Positions 49,985-58,461 of a stretch of DNA of 64,000 bases are shown piece after piece. Below the pieces are notes generated by a model, which did no database searches, was not told the origin of the DNA, and saw only the letters and a program-made list of their open reading frames with translations. This stretch comes from Bacillus velezensis (lineage in GTDB: Bacteria > Bacillota > Bacilli > Bacillales > Bacillaceae). Within the stretch, counting starts at the first letter, position 1. Each line of letters starts with the position of its first letter. Location: assembly GCF_001461825.1 (NCBI RefSeq), contig NZ_LLZC01000018.1:1-64000 (forward strand), read 5' to 3'. The translations under genes were made by a program, and so were the position numbers.

Positions 49985-50935
49985 ATGTCATTTGCATCGG
50001 AAACAAAAAAAGAACTGACGAATCTGGAAGTGAAGGACTGCTGCGCCAAGGCGGAGCTGTCCGCGCTGATTCGGATGAACGGTTCCCTGTCATTTTCAAA
50101 CCGCCATCTCGTGCTTGACGTTCAAACCGAAAATGCGGCGATTGCCCGCCGCATTTATACATTGCTGAAGAAACAATATGATGTATCGGTCGAACTGTTA
50201 GTCAGAAAAAAAATGCGGCTGAAAAAAAATAATGTTTATATTGTGCGCTTTTCTGAAAATGCAAAGCTGATTTTAGAGGAATTGAAAATCCTCGGAGAGA
50301 ACTTTGTATTTGAACGGAATATTTCTGAGGAACTGGTGGCGAAACGCTGCTGCAAACGTTCTTATATGAGAGGGGCGTTTTTGGCGGGGGGATCTGTGAA
50401 TAATCCCGAAACCTCGTCGTACCACTTGGAAATCTTCTCGCTTTATAAGGAACATAACGATTCATTATGCGCGCTGCTGAATGAATTTCATCTGAACAGC
50501 AAAACGCTTGAACGGAAAAAAGGCTATATTACGTATTTAAAAGAGGCGGAAAAAATCACTGAATTTCTGAATGTCATCGGCGCTCACAATTCACTGCTGC
50601 GTTTTGAAGATGTGCGGATTGTCAGAGATATGAGAAACTCAGTGAACCGCCTCGTCAATTGTGAAACAGCAAACTTAAACAAAACCATCGGTGCTTCGCT
50701 CAGACAGGTGGAAAATATTAAATACATTGATGAACGGATCGGTCTTGAAGCGCTGCCGGAAAAGCTTCGCGAAATTGCGCAGCTGCGGATTGATTATCAG
50801 GAGGTCACGCTGAAAGAACTGGGGGAAATGGTTGCAAGCGGGAGAATCAGCAAATCCGGCATCAATCACAGGCTGAGAAAGCTCGATGAAATCGCAGAAC
50901 AGCTGCGTACAGGACAAAGCATCACTTTGAAATAA
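49985..50935 (+). CDS. whiA: DNA-binding protein WhiA
   Basis: 316 residues. N-terminal LAGLIDADG-homing-endonuclease-like domains ([20 protein letters not shown]) without the catalytic acids, and a C-terminal helix-turn-helix ([25 protein letters not shown]). In B. subtilis it affects cell division and chromosome segregation. ATG 49985 follows GAGGTGG; an in-frame GTG 49976 overlaps that site and is rejected. Confidence 0.94.
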   Translation: MSFASETKKELTNLEVKDCCAKAELSALIRMNGSLSFSNRHLVLDVQTENAAIARRIYTLLKKQYDVSVELLVRKKMRLKKNNVYIVRFSENAKLILEELKILGENFVFERNISEELVAKRCCKRSYMRGAFLAGGSVNNPETSSYHLEIFSLYKEHNDSLCALLNEFHLNSKTLERKKGYITYLKEAEKITEFLNVIGAHNSLLRFEDVRIVRDMRNSVNRLVNCETANLNKTIGASLRQVENIKYIDERIGLEALPEKLREIAQLRIDYQEVTLKELGEMVASGRISKSGINHRLRKLDEIAEQLRTGQSITLK

Positions 50936-50958
50936 CCGTACAGAAAAGGGGAGATCTT

Positions 50959-51216
50959 ATGGTTCAGGAGAAAGTGGAAGTGCGTTTAAAGACGGGTTTG
51001 CAGGCGCGTCCCGCTGCATTGTTTGTACAGGAGGCAAATCGCTTTGCATCAGATGTGTTTCTTGAGAAAAACGGCAAGAAAGTGAATGCCAAAAGCATTA
51101 TGGGATTAATGAGCCTGGCGGTCAGCACGGGGACGGAAGTCACTCTGATCGCTGAAGGCGATGATGAAAAGGAAGCGCTGGAAAAGTTGTCCGCTTATGT
51201 GCAGGAAGAAGTGTAA
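50959..51216 (+). CDS. crh: Catabolite-repression HPr-like protein Crh
   Basis: 85 residues. An HPr fold in which the PTS phosphorylation site has Gln instead of His (TGLQARPA), while the regulatory Ser46 context KSIMGLMSL is kept. It therefore cannot carry PTS phosphate but is phosphorylated by HprK (28550) and then acts as CcpA corepressor. Confidence 0.96.
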   Translation: MVQEKVEVRLKTGLQARPAALFVQEANRFASDVFLEKNGKKVNAKSIMGLMSLAVSTGTEVTLIAEGDDEKEALEKLSAYVQEEV

Positions 51217-51240
51217 ACACTTTGTAAGGGGGACGGAAAG

Positions 51241-51987
51241 ATGAATGAGTTTCTGAAAGATTGTTATCAAACGATAGGCTGGGAAAAGGATTCCCTCGAT
51301 TTCAGCAACCTGCCGGAGTTTTTAAAGGCGCTCGCGTATCGGTTTCCGTTTGAAAATCGCGCGGTTTTGTCCAAAAAAGAATATGACGTCACGAAAGAAG
51401 GACTGTGGCGGCACATGGTGAAGGAACCTCATGGCGGCCTTTGTTATGACTTGAACGGACTGCTTTATTTCATCCTGAAAGATGCCGGATTTGATGTCAA
51501 ATTGATCCGCGGAACGGTCTGGAAAAACGGCTGGGCGCTGCCCGGCACACATGCGGCCGTACTTCTTTCCGCCGGAGGGAATGAGTACATCGCTGATGCA
51601 GGCTTCGGCCTCAATCTCGCCATGCAGCCTGTGCCGATGTCGGGAGACGAGACGGTATCAGCGGCCGGAGCGTTCCGCGTGAGGATAGAAGAGACGGAAT
51701 TCGGGACATACCTGCTTGAAATGAACAAAGGGGACGGCTGGCAGACAGGTTACGCATTTTCGCTTGAAGAAATCGATGAAAAGGACCTCAAGTCTATGAA
51801 ACAAACAATCTTTGAACATGAACGCTCTCCTTTCAACAAACGCCTGCTTGCTTCAAAGCGGACACCGGAAGGGCACATGGTTCTGTCTGAACGCAATATA
51901 ACAATAAAAAAACACGATGGCACGGCGGAAAACAGCAGAATAGACCGGTCAGAGTTTGAAGAAAAATTTACTGCTCATTTTATATGA
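51241..51987 (+). CDS. yvcN: Arylamine N-acetyltransferase family protein YvcN
   Basis: 248 residues. The triad is readable: Cys68 (GGLCYDLN), His in PGTHAAVLL and Asp in IADAGFG. It likely transfers acetyl from acetyl-CoA to arylamines or hydrazines; natural substrate unknown. Last gene of the rapZ-whiA-crh operon. Confidence 0.9.
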   Translation: MNEFLKDCYQTIGWEKDSLDFSNLPEFLKALAYRFPFENRAVLSKKEYDVTKEGLWRHMVKEPHGGLCYDLNGLLYFILKDAGFDVKLIRGTVWKNGWALPGTHAAVLLSAGGNEYIADAGFGLNLAMQPVPMSGDETVSAAGAFRVRIEETEFGTYLLEMNKGDGWQTGYAFSLEEIDEKDLKSMKQTIFEHERSPFNKRLLASKRTPEGHMVLSERNITIKKHDGTAENSRIDRSEFEEKFTAHFI

Positions 51988-52007
51988 AGCTCGCAGGTTC
52001 TCTGCAA

Positions 52008-52039
52008 AAAAAACGGCCTCCGCAGGGAAGCCGTTTTTT
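52008..52039. terminator. Shared terminator of yvcN and the barnase gene
   Basis: Perfect 10-bp stem AAAAAACGGC (52008-52017) with GCCGTTTTTT (52030-52039). The A/T ends make it usable in both directions. Confidence 0.87.
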
Positions 52040-52047
52040 GTATGTGT

Positions 52048-52497
52048 TTATCTCATTTTTGTAAAGGTTTTATAATGATCTGTCGTCTTATAAATCAGCC
52101 AGTCGCTTGAGTAAAGAATCCTGTCTGAATTTCTGAAGCCTGATGTATAGTTAATATCCGCTTCACGCCACGTCCGTCCGCTTTTGGCAGGGAGTTTGCC
52201 TTCCCTGTTTGAGAAGATGTCTCCGCCGATGCTTTTCCCCGGAGCGACGTCTGCAAGATTCCCCTTTGATGCAACCCAGCCGAGGGCCTGTGCTTCTGAC
52301 TTTGTAATGTAATTATCAGGAAGCTTATGATAGGTCTGAAGATAATCCGCAACCCCGTCAAACGTGTTGATAACCTGTGCTTCAGTGTGCGCCTTGTGAG
52401 AAGATGTATCCGTCTTGGCAGCCGTGGAAAACAGCATCCCCGCCGCGGAGAACAGCACCAGCAAACAAACGGAAATCCACGATAATCGTTTTTTCAA
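52048..52497 (-). CDS. Barnase, secreted guanyl-specific ribonuclease
   Basis: 149 residues from TTG 52497, chosen because GGAGG lies 8 bases upstream; the open frame extends to 52542. A signal peptide (KKRLSWISVCLLVLFSAAGM) and short propeptide precede the mature 110-residue enzyme, which begins AQVINTF. In mature numbering K27, R59, E73, R83, R87 and H102 are intact. Compared with the classical sequence as I recall it, residues 65, 104 and 109 are Ala, Lys and Met. It cleaves RNA after G outside the cell. The inhibitor gene (barstar) is not in this window. It sits where B. subtilis 168, as recalled, has yvcPQRS (psdRSAB). Confidence 0.97.
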   Translation of the reverse strand: MKKRLSWISVCLLVLFSAAGMLFSTAAKTDTSSHKAHTEAQVINTFDGVADYLQTYHKLPDNYITKSEAQALGWVASKGNLADVAPGKSIGGDIFSNREGKLPAKSGRTWREADINYTSGFRNSDRILYSSDWLIYKTTDHYKTFTKMR

Positions 52498-52607
52498 AGC
52501 AATACCTCCCATTTTTATCATGTGAAGCTGATTCCTTTTCATTGTATCAGCATCGAGAGAAAGGAATAGAAAGAATTTAAAAATAGTACTTTTGATCTAG
52601 CAAAAAA

Positions 52608-52637
52608 TAAACCCCGGCTGAACGGCCGGGATTTTTC
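52608..52637 (-). terminator. Terminator after yvcT
   Basis: CCCGGC (52613-52618) with GCCGGG (52625-52630). On the minus strand it follows the yvcT stop and ends in a T-rich run. Confidence 0.7.
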
Positions 52638-52640
52638 ATC

Positions 52641-53606
52641 TCATTGAAATTCCTTCGTGAGGTTTTTCGGCGTTTTTCCGTATACGGCGTCAATCATGTT
52701 TTGTGCGGCTTGCTTGAACATATTCAAGCGGATTTTTGCCGTTGCTGACCCGATATGCGGAAGCAATGTGACGTTTTCCAGCTGCAGGAGCGGATTGTCT
52801 TCGGCGATCGGCTCTTTTTCAAACACATCTAAACCGGCGCCTTTTATCCAGCCCTCCTGCAATGCGCGGATGAGCGCTTTCTCATCAACCGTCTTTCCCC
52901 GGGAAATATTGACGAAACATGCCGTATCTTTCATCAATTTAAATTCCCGCTCTCCCATCATATGATACGTTTCGTCAGTAAGCGGCGTAATTAACAGCAC
53001 AAAGTCTGATGTTTTCAGCAGTGTATCTAAGTCGGCATATGTAACCCCGAGTTCCTTCTCAGCGTCCGGTTTTCTGCTGCGGTTATAATACAGCACGTCC
53101 ATGTCGAAGCCGAATTTTGCCCGTTTGGCAGCTTGTTCACCGATTCTGCCCATGCCGATAATTCCTAATGTCTGATGGTGGACATCCATACCGAAAAGAG
53201 ATTCTTCCTCAACGGTTCCCCATTTGCCGGCGCGGACGAATCGATCCAATTCGGCAACCCGTCTGGCGGAAGACAGAATTAATGAAAAAGCCAGATCAGC
53301 GACAGTGTCATCTAAGGTGTACGGTGTATGAGTGCCGACAACCCCGCGTCTTTTCATTTCTTCAATATGAAAATTATCATAGCCGACTGAATTATTGCTG
53401 ACGACCTTCAGCTTCGGCGCGTGATCCAGTAAATCACTGTCAATCGCCGTTCCGGATGTCAGCAGCCCTTCAGCATCTTTCATTTTTTCGTACAGTTCCT
53501 CTTTTGGAATGGTATCTTCTTTCCAGATGTCATAGCGGCAATGCTCGCCTATCATTTGTTCGACTTCCGGCGGTATCGGTTTCGCGATGAATACATAGGG
53601 TTTCAA
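52641..53606 (-). CDS. yvcT: D-isomer 2-hydroxyacid dehydrogenase (YvcT)
   Basis: 321 residues. NAD(P)-binding [16 protein letters not shown], catalytic Arg in [11 protein letters not shown], Glu in DVFEKEP and His in LLPHIGSA are visible. YvcT acts as a glyoxylate/2-ketogluconate reductase in B. subtilis; the substrate here is by similarity. A TATAAT -10 (minus strand, 53642-53647) lies within a 7-bp inverted repeat (53630-53656) just upstream. Confidence 0.9.
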   Translation of the reverse strand: MKPYVFIAKPIPPEVEQMIGEHCRYDIWKEDTIPKEELYEKMKDAEGLLTSGTAIDSDLLDHAPKLKVVSNNSVGYDNFHIEEMKRRGVVGTHTPYTLDDTVADLAFSLILSSARRVAELDRFVRAGKWGTVEEESLFGMDVHHQTLGIIGMGRIGEQAAKRAKFGFDMDVLYYNRSRKPDAEKELGVTYADLDTLLKTSDFVLLITPLTDETYHMMGEREFKLMKDTACFVNISRGKTVDEKALIRALQEGWIKGAGLDVFEKEPIAEDNPLLQLENVTLLPHIGSATAKIRLNMFKQAAQNMIDAVYGKTPKNLTKEFQ

Positions 53607-53656
53607 CGGGCTTCTCCTCCTTTGTCTTTCTTCTCTATTTTATTATATAAGAGAAG

Positions 53657-53909
53657 CGGTAACGTGAGAAATATTCAAACGCATTACGATAAATTTCTGG
53701 TTCTTTTGAACTTAAAATGAAAGAAAAAGAAACGTACATGCTTGATTTCTCCAAACAATAACAGAATCCGCCTATATTTCTGAAGGCAAAATGAGCGGAA
53801 CCGCTGTTTTTAAAAGCTTTATAGGTTGGTGTAAAGATAAATTTTATTATTTTTGAAAGATATAAATGAACATAATCTGAATTTACAGTCAAATTATCGT
53901 GTCTTTTTT
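53657..53909. other. Intergenic stretch between yvcT and yvdA promoters
   Basis: About 250 bases between the divergent yvcT and yvdA. AT-rich; no gene, terminator or repeat that I can support. Confidence 0.5.
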
Positions 53910-53945
53910 TGAAAGCGCTTTTGAGGCCTTTTTCTGTGCTATAAT
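53910..53945 (+). promoter_or_regulatory. cre-like site and -10 box upstream of yvdA
   Basis: TGAAAGCGCTTTTG (53910-53923) matches the CcpA cre consensus (TGWAARCGYTWNCW) at 12 of 14 positions and lies 16 bases before TATAAT (53940-53945). A cre here would let CcpA repress the yvdA-yvdB operon. Confidence 0.45.
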
Positions 53946-54006
53946 TCCTTACTGTAAGCTGGGTAAGAAGGCTTGCAATACAATCGGATGGGAGATGAAT
54001 AGAAAA

Positions 54007-54588
54007 ATGGTTTCTTTATCAAGCATTTTGGAGCACAACCAGCAGTTTGTCCAAGAAAGGAAATATGAACCTTACCAAACGACAAAATTCCCGAAAAAAA
54101 AGCTTGTCATCGTATCCTGTATGGATACAAGGCTGACGGAGCTTCTGCCGCAGGCGATGGGACTCAGAAACGGCGATGCCAAAATCATAAAAAACGCGGG
54201 AGCCATTGTTTCTCACCCATTTGGAAGTGTCATGCGGAGCATTTTGGTTGCCGTTTATGAACTGCAGGCAGAGGAAGTCTGCATCATAGGTCACCGCGAG
54301 TGCGGAATGTCGGGATTAAATGCGGCTTCCATATTAAATAAAGCGAAAGAGCGCGGCGTGGAGGACAAATGTCTCAGCCTTCTGCAGCATGCGGGAGTCG
54401 ATTTGGAAACATGGCTGACCGGTTTTCACAGCGTCGAAGAAAGCGTGGCCCACAGCGTGAATATGGTCAGGCATCATCCGCTCTTGCCTGAAGAGGTGCC
54501 GGTGCACGGGCTGGTGATCGATCCGGGGACGGGGACGCTGGATGTAGTCGTTGACGGTTATGAAACAGTCAAAGGAGGATGCAGCTGA
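54007..54588 (+). CDS. yvdA: Beta-class carbonic anhydrase YvdA
   Basis: 193 residues. Zinc ligands are in SCMDTRL (Cys and Asp-Arg dyad) and GHRECGM (His, Cys). The start was set at ATG 54007 (MVSLSSILEHN) as in relatives, with GGAG 12 bases upstream; the longer frame to 53899 would run through the promoter. It interconverts CO2 and bicarbonate, and its pairing with a SulP carrier suggests bicarbonate handling. Confidence 0.9.
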   Translation: MVSLSSILEHNQQFVQERKYEPYQTTKFPKKKLVIVSCMDTRLTELLPQAMGLRNGDAKIIKNAGAIVSHPFGSVMRSILVAVYELQAEEVCIIGHRECGMSGLNAASILNKAKERGVEDKCLSLLQHAGVDLETWLTGFHSVEESVAHSVNMVRHHPLLPEEVPVHGLVIDPGTGTLDVVVDGYETVKGGCS

Positions 54589-54590
54589 CA

Positions 54591-56180
54591 ATGCAATTTA
54601 CCGGCAGATATCAGGGATACAATTTGCAGAAATTTCAGAAAGACCTAATCGCGGGAATTGTGGTCGGAATTGTAGCGATTCCACTGGGAATGGCCTTTGC
54701 CATCGCCTCGGGGGTCGGTCCGGAATACGGGCTTTACACCGTTATTGTGGCCGGAATTCTGATTTCGCTGTTGGGCGGCTCTAAATATCAGATCGGCGGG
54801 CCTACGGGGGCGTTTGTTCCCATTTTATTTGCCATTGTGATGCAGTATGGTTTTGAGAATTTACTTGTAGCCGGTTTTATGGCAGGCGTCATGCTCGTCC
54901 TGTTTGGCGTATTTAAGCTCGGAAAGATTATGAAATTCGTGCCGAAGCCGGTGATCGTCGGATTTACGGCCGGAATCGCGGTGCTGATTTTCTCGGAGCA
55001 GATTGCCCATTTTCTCGGTCTGCGCGATATTCAAAAGCATGAAAGCTTTATCCTCAACATTGCGGAAATCGGCAAGAAGATCGGAACCTTTAATTTGTAC
55101 AGCATCCTCATCGCGGGAATTGCTTTGGCCATTTTGCTGTTATCAGCCAGGCTGATGCCGAAGATTCCGGGCGCGCTTGTGGCGCTGCTTGTCTCTACAG
55201 CCGCAGCGGTCATGTTTTTTCCTGACAAAATGGCGACAATCGGTTCTGCTTACGGGGAGATTCCGCGGCAGCTCCCGGCTTTTCAGCTTCCGGATTTCTC
55301 AATCGATAACATGGTGATGATGTTCCCGTCTGCTTTGATCATTGCGCTTCTCGGCGGTCTTGAATCCATATTATCGGCGATGGTCGCGGACAATATGAAA
55401 GGATCACGGCATGACAGCAATAGGGAGCTTGTCGGGCAGGGCATCGCCAATATGGCAGCGCCGCTTTTCGGCGGCATACCGGCAACGGGAGCGATTGCGC
55501 GGACCGCAACAAATATTAAAAACGGCGCAGTTTCTCCGATTTCCGGTGTTGTCCACGGAGTCACCGTCCTTCTCGTCCTGCTCGTCTTCGCCCCGCTTGC
55601 CGTTCATGTACCGCTGGCAAGCATGGCGCCGGTGTTGATGGTTGTGGCTTGGAACATGAGTGAGCGGAGGGAAGTCGCCAATATGATGCGGCTGAAAAAC
55701 ACTGATTCATTCGTACTGGCGGCAACCTTTTTGCTGACGGTTCTGTTTGATTTAATCATCGGCGTTTCTGCCGGTCTCGTGCTCGCTTTTGTTTTCTTTA
55801 TCAGAAAAATGAGCGAATCAACAAGCATCAAAACACCGCATGCCGCTGTCAAATCGGTTAAAAATGATTCGTCCGTCAGCACATATTCCATTGAGGGGCC
55901 GCTGTTTTTCGGTTCAATTGATTCACTGGAATCATCGCTGCTGGAGAGGCTTCAGGAAAAGCCGAAGACGCTTATTCTGCTGATGAATAATGTACATTAC
56001 ATGGATACCTCCGCAGAAGCGGTGCTGGGGAATGTGATGAACCGGATCAAACGGCATAACGGGAGATTGATGATCGTCGGATTGCAATCACAGCCGAGAG
56101 AGCTGATCCGGAAGACAGGGCTGTTTCATAAAATCGGGAAACAGCATTTCTTTGAGCATCAGGACGAGATAACGGGATAA
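54591..56180 (+). CDS. yvdB: SulP family anion transporter with STAS domain (YvdB)
   Basis: About 529 residues. Ten or more membrane segments up to about 410 include the SulP signature (GIVVGIVAIPLGMAFAIASG and YGLYTVIVAGI). A C-terminal STAS domain (about 430-529, VHYMDTSAEAVLGN) follows. AAAGGAGG lies 12 bases before ATG 54591; an in-frame ATG 54579 overlaps the ribosome site. Linked to a carbonic anhydrase, it may carry bicarbonate rather than sulfate (inference). Confidence 0.9.
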   Translation: MQFTGRYQGYNLQKFQKDLIAGIVVGIVAIPLGMAFAIASGVGPEYGLYTVIVAGILISLLGGSKYQIGGPTGAFVPILFAIVMQYGFENLLVAGFMAGVMLVLFGVFKLGKIMKFVPKPVIVGFTAGIAVLIFSEQIAHFLGLRDIQKHESFILNIAEIGKKIGTFNLYSILIAGIALAILLLSARLMPKIPGALVALLVSTAAAVMFFPDKMATIGSAYGEIPRQLPAFQLPDFSIDNMVMMFPSALIIALLGGLESILSAMVADNMKGSRHDSNRELVGQGIANMAAPLFGGIPATGAIARTATNIKNGAVSPISGVVHGVTVLLVLLVFAPLAVHVPLASMAPVLMVVAWNMSERREVANMMRLKNTDSFVLAATFLLTVLFDLIIGVSAGLVLAFVFFIRKMSESTSIKTPHAAVKSVKNDSSVSTYSIEGPLFFGSIDSLESSLLERLQEKPKTLILLMNNVHYMDTSAEAVLGNVMNRIKRHNGRLMIVGLQSQPRELIRKTGLFHKIGKQHFFEHQDEITG

Positions 56181-56188
56181 ATTCAGAT

Positions 56189-56226
56189 ACGGCCTGTCCA
56201 TGAAAAAGCGGACAGGCCGTGTTTTT
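56189..56226. terminator. Shared terminator of yvdB and yvdC
   Basis: Perfect 11-bp stem ACGGCCTGTCC (56189-56199) with GGACAGGCCGT (56210-56220), then GTTTTTA. Confidence 0.87.
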
Positions 56227-56545
56227 ATTCGGTTTCAAAGCGCTTGATCAGTTTTTCCTGATGGGCTTTCATCGCATCTTCTAACGTGATTCCGTACTTA
56301 TCGGCAAGGATGGCCAGATTTCCGAGGACGTCACCCATTTCTTCAATCAGCTCCTGCCTGCGTTCAGCCTGGGTCGCGTCCTTTTCATCCGGCCGGTCTC
56401 TGCCGATTTCATATGCTCTTACCGCCCGGGCGAGCTCACCCGCCTCTTCCATTAAAAAGCCGATTCTGATAAATGGCCCGTACGCCGTCCATCCTCGTTT
56501 TTCGTAAAAATCTTTCGTCCATCGTTCTGCTTCAGCCATCTGCAT
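56225..56545 (-). CDS. yvdC: MazG-like nucleotide pyrophosphohydrolase YvdC
   Basis: 106 residues, all-alpha. The metal motif EEAGELARAVRAYE with downstream EEMGDVLGNLAILADKYG is the EExxE...ExxD pattern of MazG. Start ATG 56545 is 8 bases after AAGGAG. It probably removes non-canonical NTPs. Confidence 0.88.
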   Translation of the reverse strand: MQMAEAERWTKDFYEKRGWTAYGPFIRIGFLMEEAGELARAVRAYEIGRDRPDEKDATQAERRQELIEEMGDVLGNLAILADKYGITLEDAMKAHQEKLIKRFETE

Positions 56546-56660
56546 GTGAAACACTCCTTATGTCCTGTATGATTCTTATTGATATTATCATATAGAGATG
56601 GGACAATATATAGTGTATTTTGATTTATTGATGTACATATATAGATGTGGAGATGAAAAA

Positions 56661-57236
56661 ATGAAAACCATTTGTGTATTTGCGGGGTCAAACCCGGGGG
56701 TAAATGAAGAGTACAAACGCAAAGCGGCCGAACTGGGTGAATATATGGCGGAGCAGGGAATCGGCCTTGTTTACGGCGGTTCACGGGTCGGTCTGATGGG
56801 AACCGTCGCCGATGCGTTAATGGCAGGCGGCGGAAAAGCTGTCGGCGTCATGCCGAGCGGGCTGTTCAGCGGAGAGGTTGTTCATCAGAATCTGACGGAG
56901 CTGATTGAAGTCAGCGGCATGCATGAGCGGAAAGCGAAAATGAGTGAACTTGCCGATGGGTACATTGCCATGCCCGGCGGTTTCGGAACATATGAAGAGT
57001 TATTTGAAGTGCTGTGCTGGGCGCAAATCGGCATTCATCAAAAACCGATCGGGCTGTACAATGTGAACGGGTATTTTGAGCCGATGATGAAGATGGTCAA
57101 GTACAGCATTCAGGAAGGATTTTCGAATGAGTCTCATTTGAAGCTGATACACAGTTCCTCCCGGCCGGATGAGCTGATTGAGCAGATGAACAATTACTCG
57201 TACCCGATCCTTCAGAAAAAATGGACGGAAATATAA
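56661..57236 (+). CDS. yvdD: LOG-family nucleoside monophosphate phosphoribohydrolase YvdD
   Basis: 191 residues. The LOG motifs GGSRVGLMG and [12 protein letters not shown] (PGGxGTxxE) are present. Such enzymes release the base from nucleoside monophosphates. ATG 56661 follows GTGGAGATG; the frame open to 56598 lacks a ribosome site. Divergent from yvdC. Confidence 0.9.
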   Translation: MKTICVFAGSNPGVNEEYKRKAAELGEYMAEQGIGLVYGGSRVGLMGTVADALMAGGGKAVGVMPSGLFSGEVVHQNLTELIEVSGMHERKAKMSELADGYIAMPGGFGTYEELFEVLCWAQIGIHQKPIGLYNVNGYFEPMMKMVKYSIQEGFSNESHLKLIHSSSRPDELIEQMNNYSYPILQKKWTEI

Positions 57237-57307
57237 AAAAAGAGCCATCCGGCATGTGTGTGAGTCCCGGGCGGACTTCATGAAAATCGAGTTTATTTGA
57301 CAATGTG

Positions 57308-57333
57308 AGATTTCCTTAGGGAAATCTTTTTTT
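57308..57333 (+). terminator. Terminator after yvdD
   Basis: Perfect 8-bp stem AGATTTCC (57308-57315) with GGAAATCT (57320-57327), then TTTTTT. Confidence 0.8.
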
Positions 57334-57360
57334 ATGTCCGGATTACCATCGTAGTATAAT
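57332..57360 (+). promoter_or_regulatory. Candidate promoter of mdxR
   Basis: TTATGT (57332-57337), 17-base spacer, TATAAT (57355-57360), 50 bases before mdxR. Confidence 0.5.
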
Positions 57361-57409
57361 TTAACTAATTCGGATTGGCTATCTAAGCAAAAGCGGAAGG
57401 AGACGGAAA

Positions 57410-58360
57410 ATGGCGACGTTGTCAGATGTGGCTAAGAGAGCGAATGTTTCGAAAATGACGGTGTCACGTGTGATTAATCACCCTGATACGGTAACAGATG
57501 AACTGAAAAAGCTCGTTCATTCCGCAATGAAAGAGCTGAATTACATCCCTAATTATGCGGCAAGAGCGCTTGTGCAAAACAGAACACAGGTTGTCAAATT
57601 GCTGATTCTTGAGGAAATGGATACGACCGAACCCTATTACATGAACTTGCTGACCGGAATCAGCCGGGAGCTGGATCGCCATCATTATGCTTTGCAGCTT
57701 GTGACAAGAAATTCACTCAATATCGGGCAATGCGACGGCATTATTGCCACCGGCTTGAGAAAGGCCGATTTTGAATTTGTCATCAAAGCTTTTGAAAAGC
57801 CGTTAGTCGTATTTGGAGAAAATGAAATGGGCTATGATTTCGTCGATGTGAATAACGAAAAAGGGACTTTTATGGCAACCCGCCATGTCATGGGGCTGGG
57901 GGAGCGTGAGGTTGTCTTTTTCGGCATTGATTTGGATGAGCCATTCGAACGCTCAAGAGAACAGGGGTATATTCGGGCGATGAAAGAGAGCTGCAGAGAA
58001 ACGAAGCTGTTTCGGATCGCTAACAGTTCAAAAAAAAGCGAAAGCCTGGCAAGAGAAGTTTTGAAAACGCTCGGCCGGCAAGCCGCGTTTGTCTGCGCCA
58101 CCGACCGAATCGCGCTCGGGGTCATTCGTGCGGTGCAGTCACTCGGAAAACGAATTCCCGAAGATGTGGCCGTTACTGGAAATGACGGTGTTTTTCTTGA
58201 CCGCATTTCCTCCCCGCGGCTGACTACGGTCAGACAGCCGGTTGTGGAAATGGGAGAGGCCTGTGCGAAAATGCTGCTGAAAAAAATGAATGAAGGCGGC
58301 GCAGCTCAAGGTCATTTGTTTTTTGAACCGGAGTTAATTGTGCGGGAATCAACTTTGTGA
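57410..58360 (+). CDS. mdxR: LacI-family regulator of maltodextrin use (MdxR, YvdE)
   Basis: 316 residues. The N-terminal helix-turn-helix TLSDVAKRANVSKMTVSRVI is followed by the periplasmic-binding-type effector domain (ATDRIALGVIRAVQSLG). AAGGAG lies before ATG 57410. The LacI-type sites at 58371 and 60235 in front of yvdF and mdxE are its likely operators. Confidence 0.9.
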   Translation: MATLSDVAKRANVSKMTVSRVINHPDTVTDELKKLVHSAMKELNYIPNYAARALVQNRTQVVKLLILEEMDTTEPYYMNLLTGISRELDRHHYALQLVTRNSLNIGQCDGIIATGLRKADFEFVIKAFEKPLVVFGENEMGYDFVDVNNEKGTFMATRHVMGLGEREVVFFGIDLDEPFERSREQGYIRAMKESCRETKLFRIANSSKKSESLAREVLKTLGRQAAFVCATDRIALGVIRAVQSLGKRIPEDVAVTGNDGVFLDRISSPRLTTVRQPVVEMGEACAKMLLKKMNEGGAAQGHLFFEPELIVRESTL

Positions 58361-58370
58361 AAGCTTGATT

Positions 58371-58386
58371 CTGTTATCGGTAACAA
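58371..58386 (+). promoter_or_regulatory. LacI-type operator before yvdF
   Basis: CTGTTATCGGTAACAA, arms CTGTTA/TAACA(g) around TCGG, 11 bases after mdxR. The same sequence recurs at 60235 before mdxE, so it is a regulator site, most likely for MdxR. Confidence 0.7.
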
Positions 58387-58461
58387 GAGAAAAACGATTG
58401 CTTCTCCCGATTTCATCATGCTACCTTCAAAGCATAAGCCAGCCTATAAAAAGGGGGAAAC

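Noticed and set aside
53899-54006. Longer N-terminus of the carbonic anhydrase
   Set aside because: This stretch contains the -10 box and the cre-like site, and relatives begin at the position of ATG 54007.
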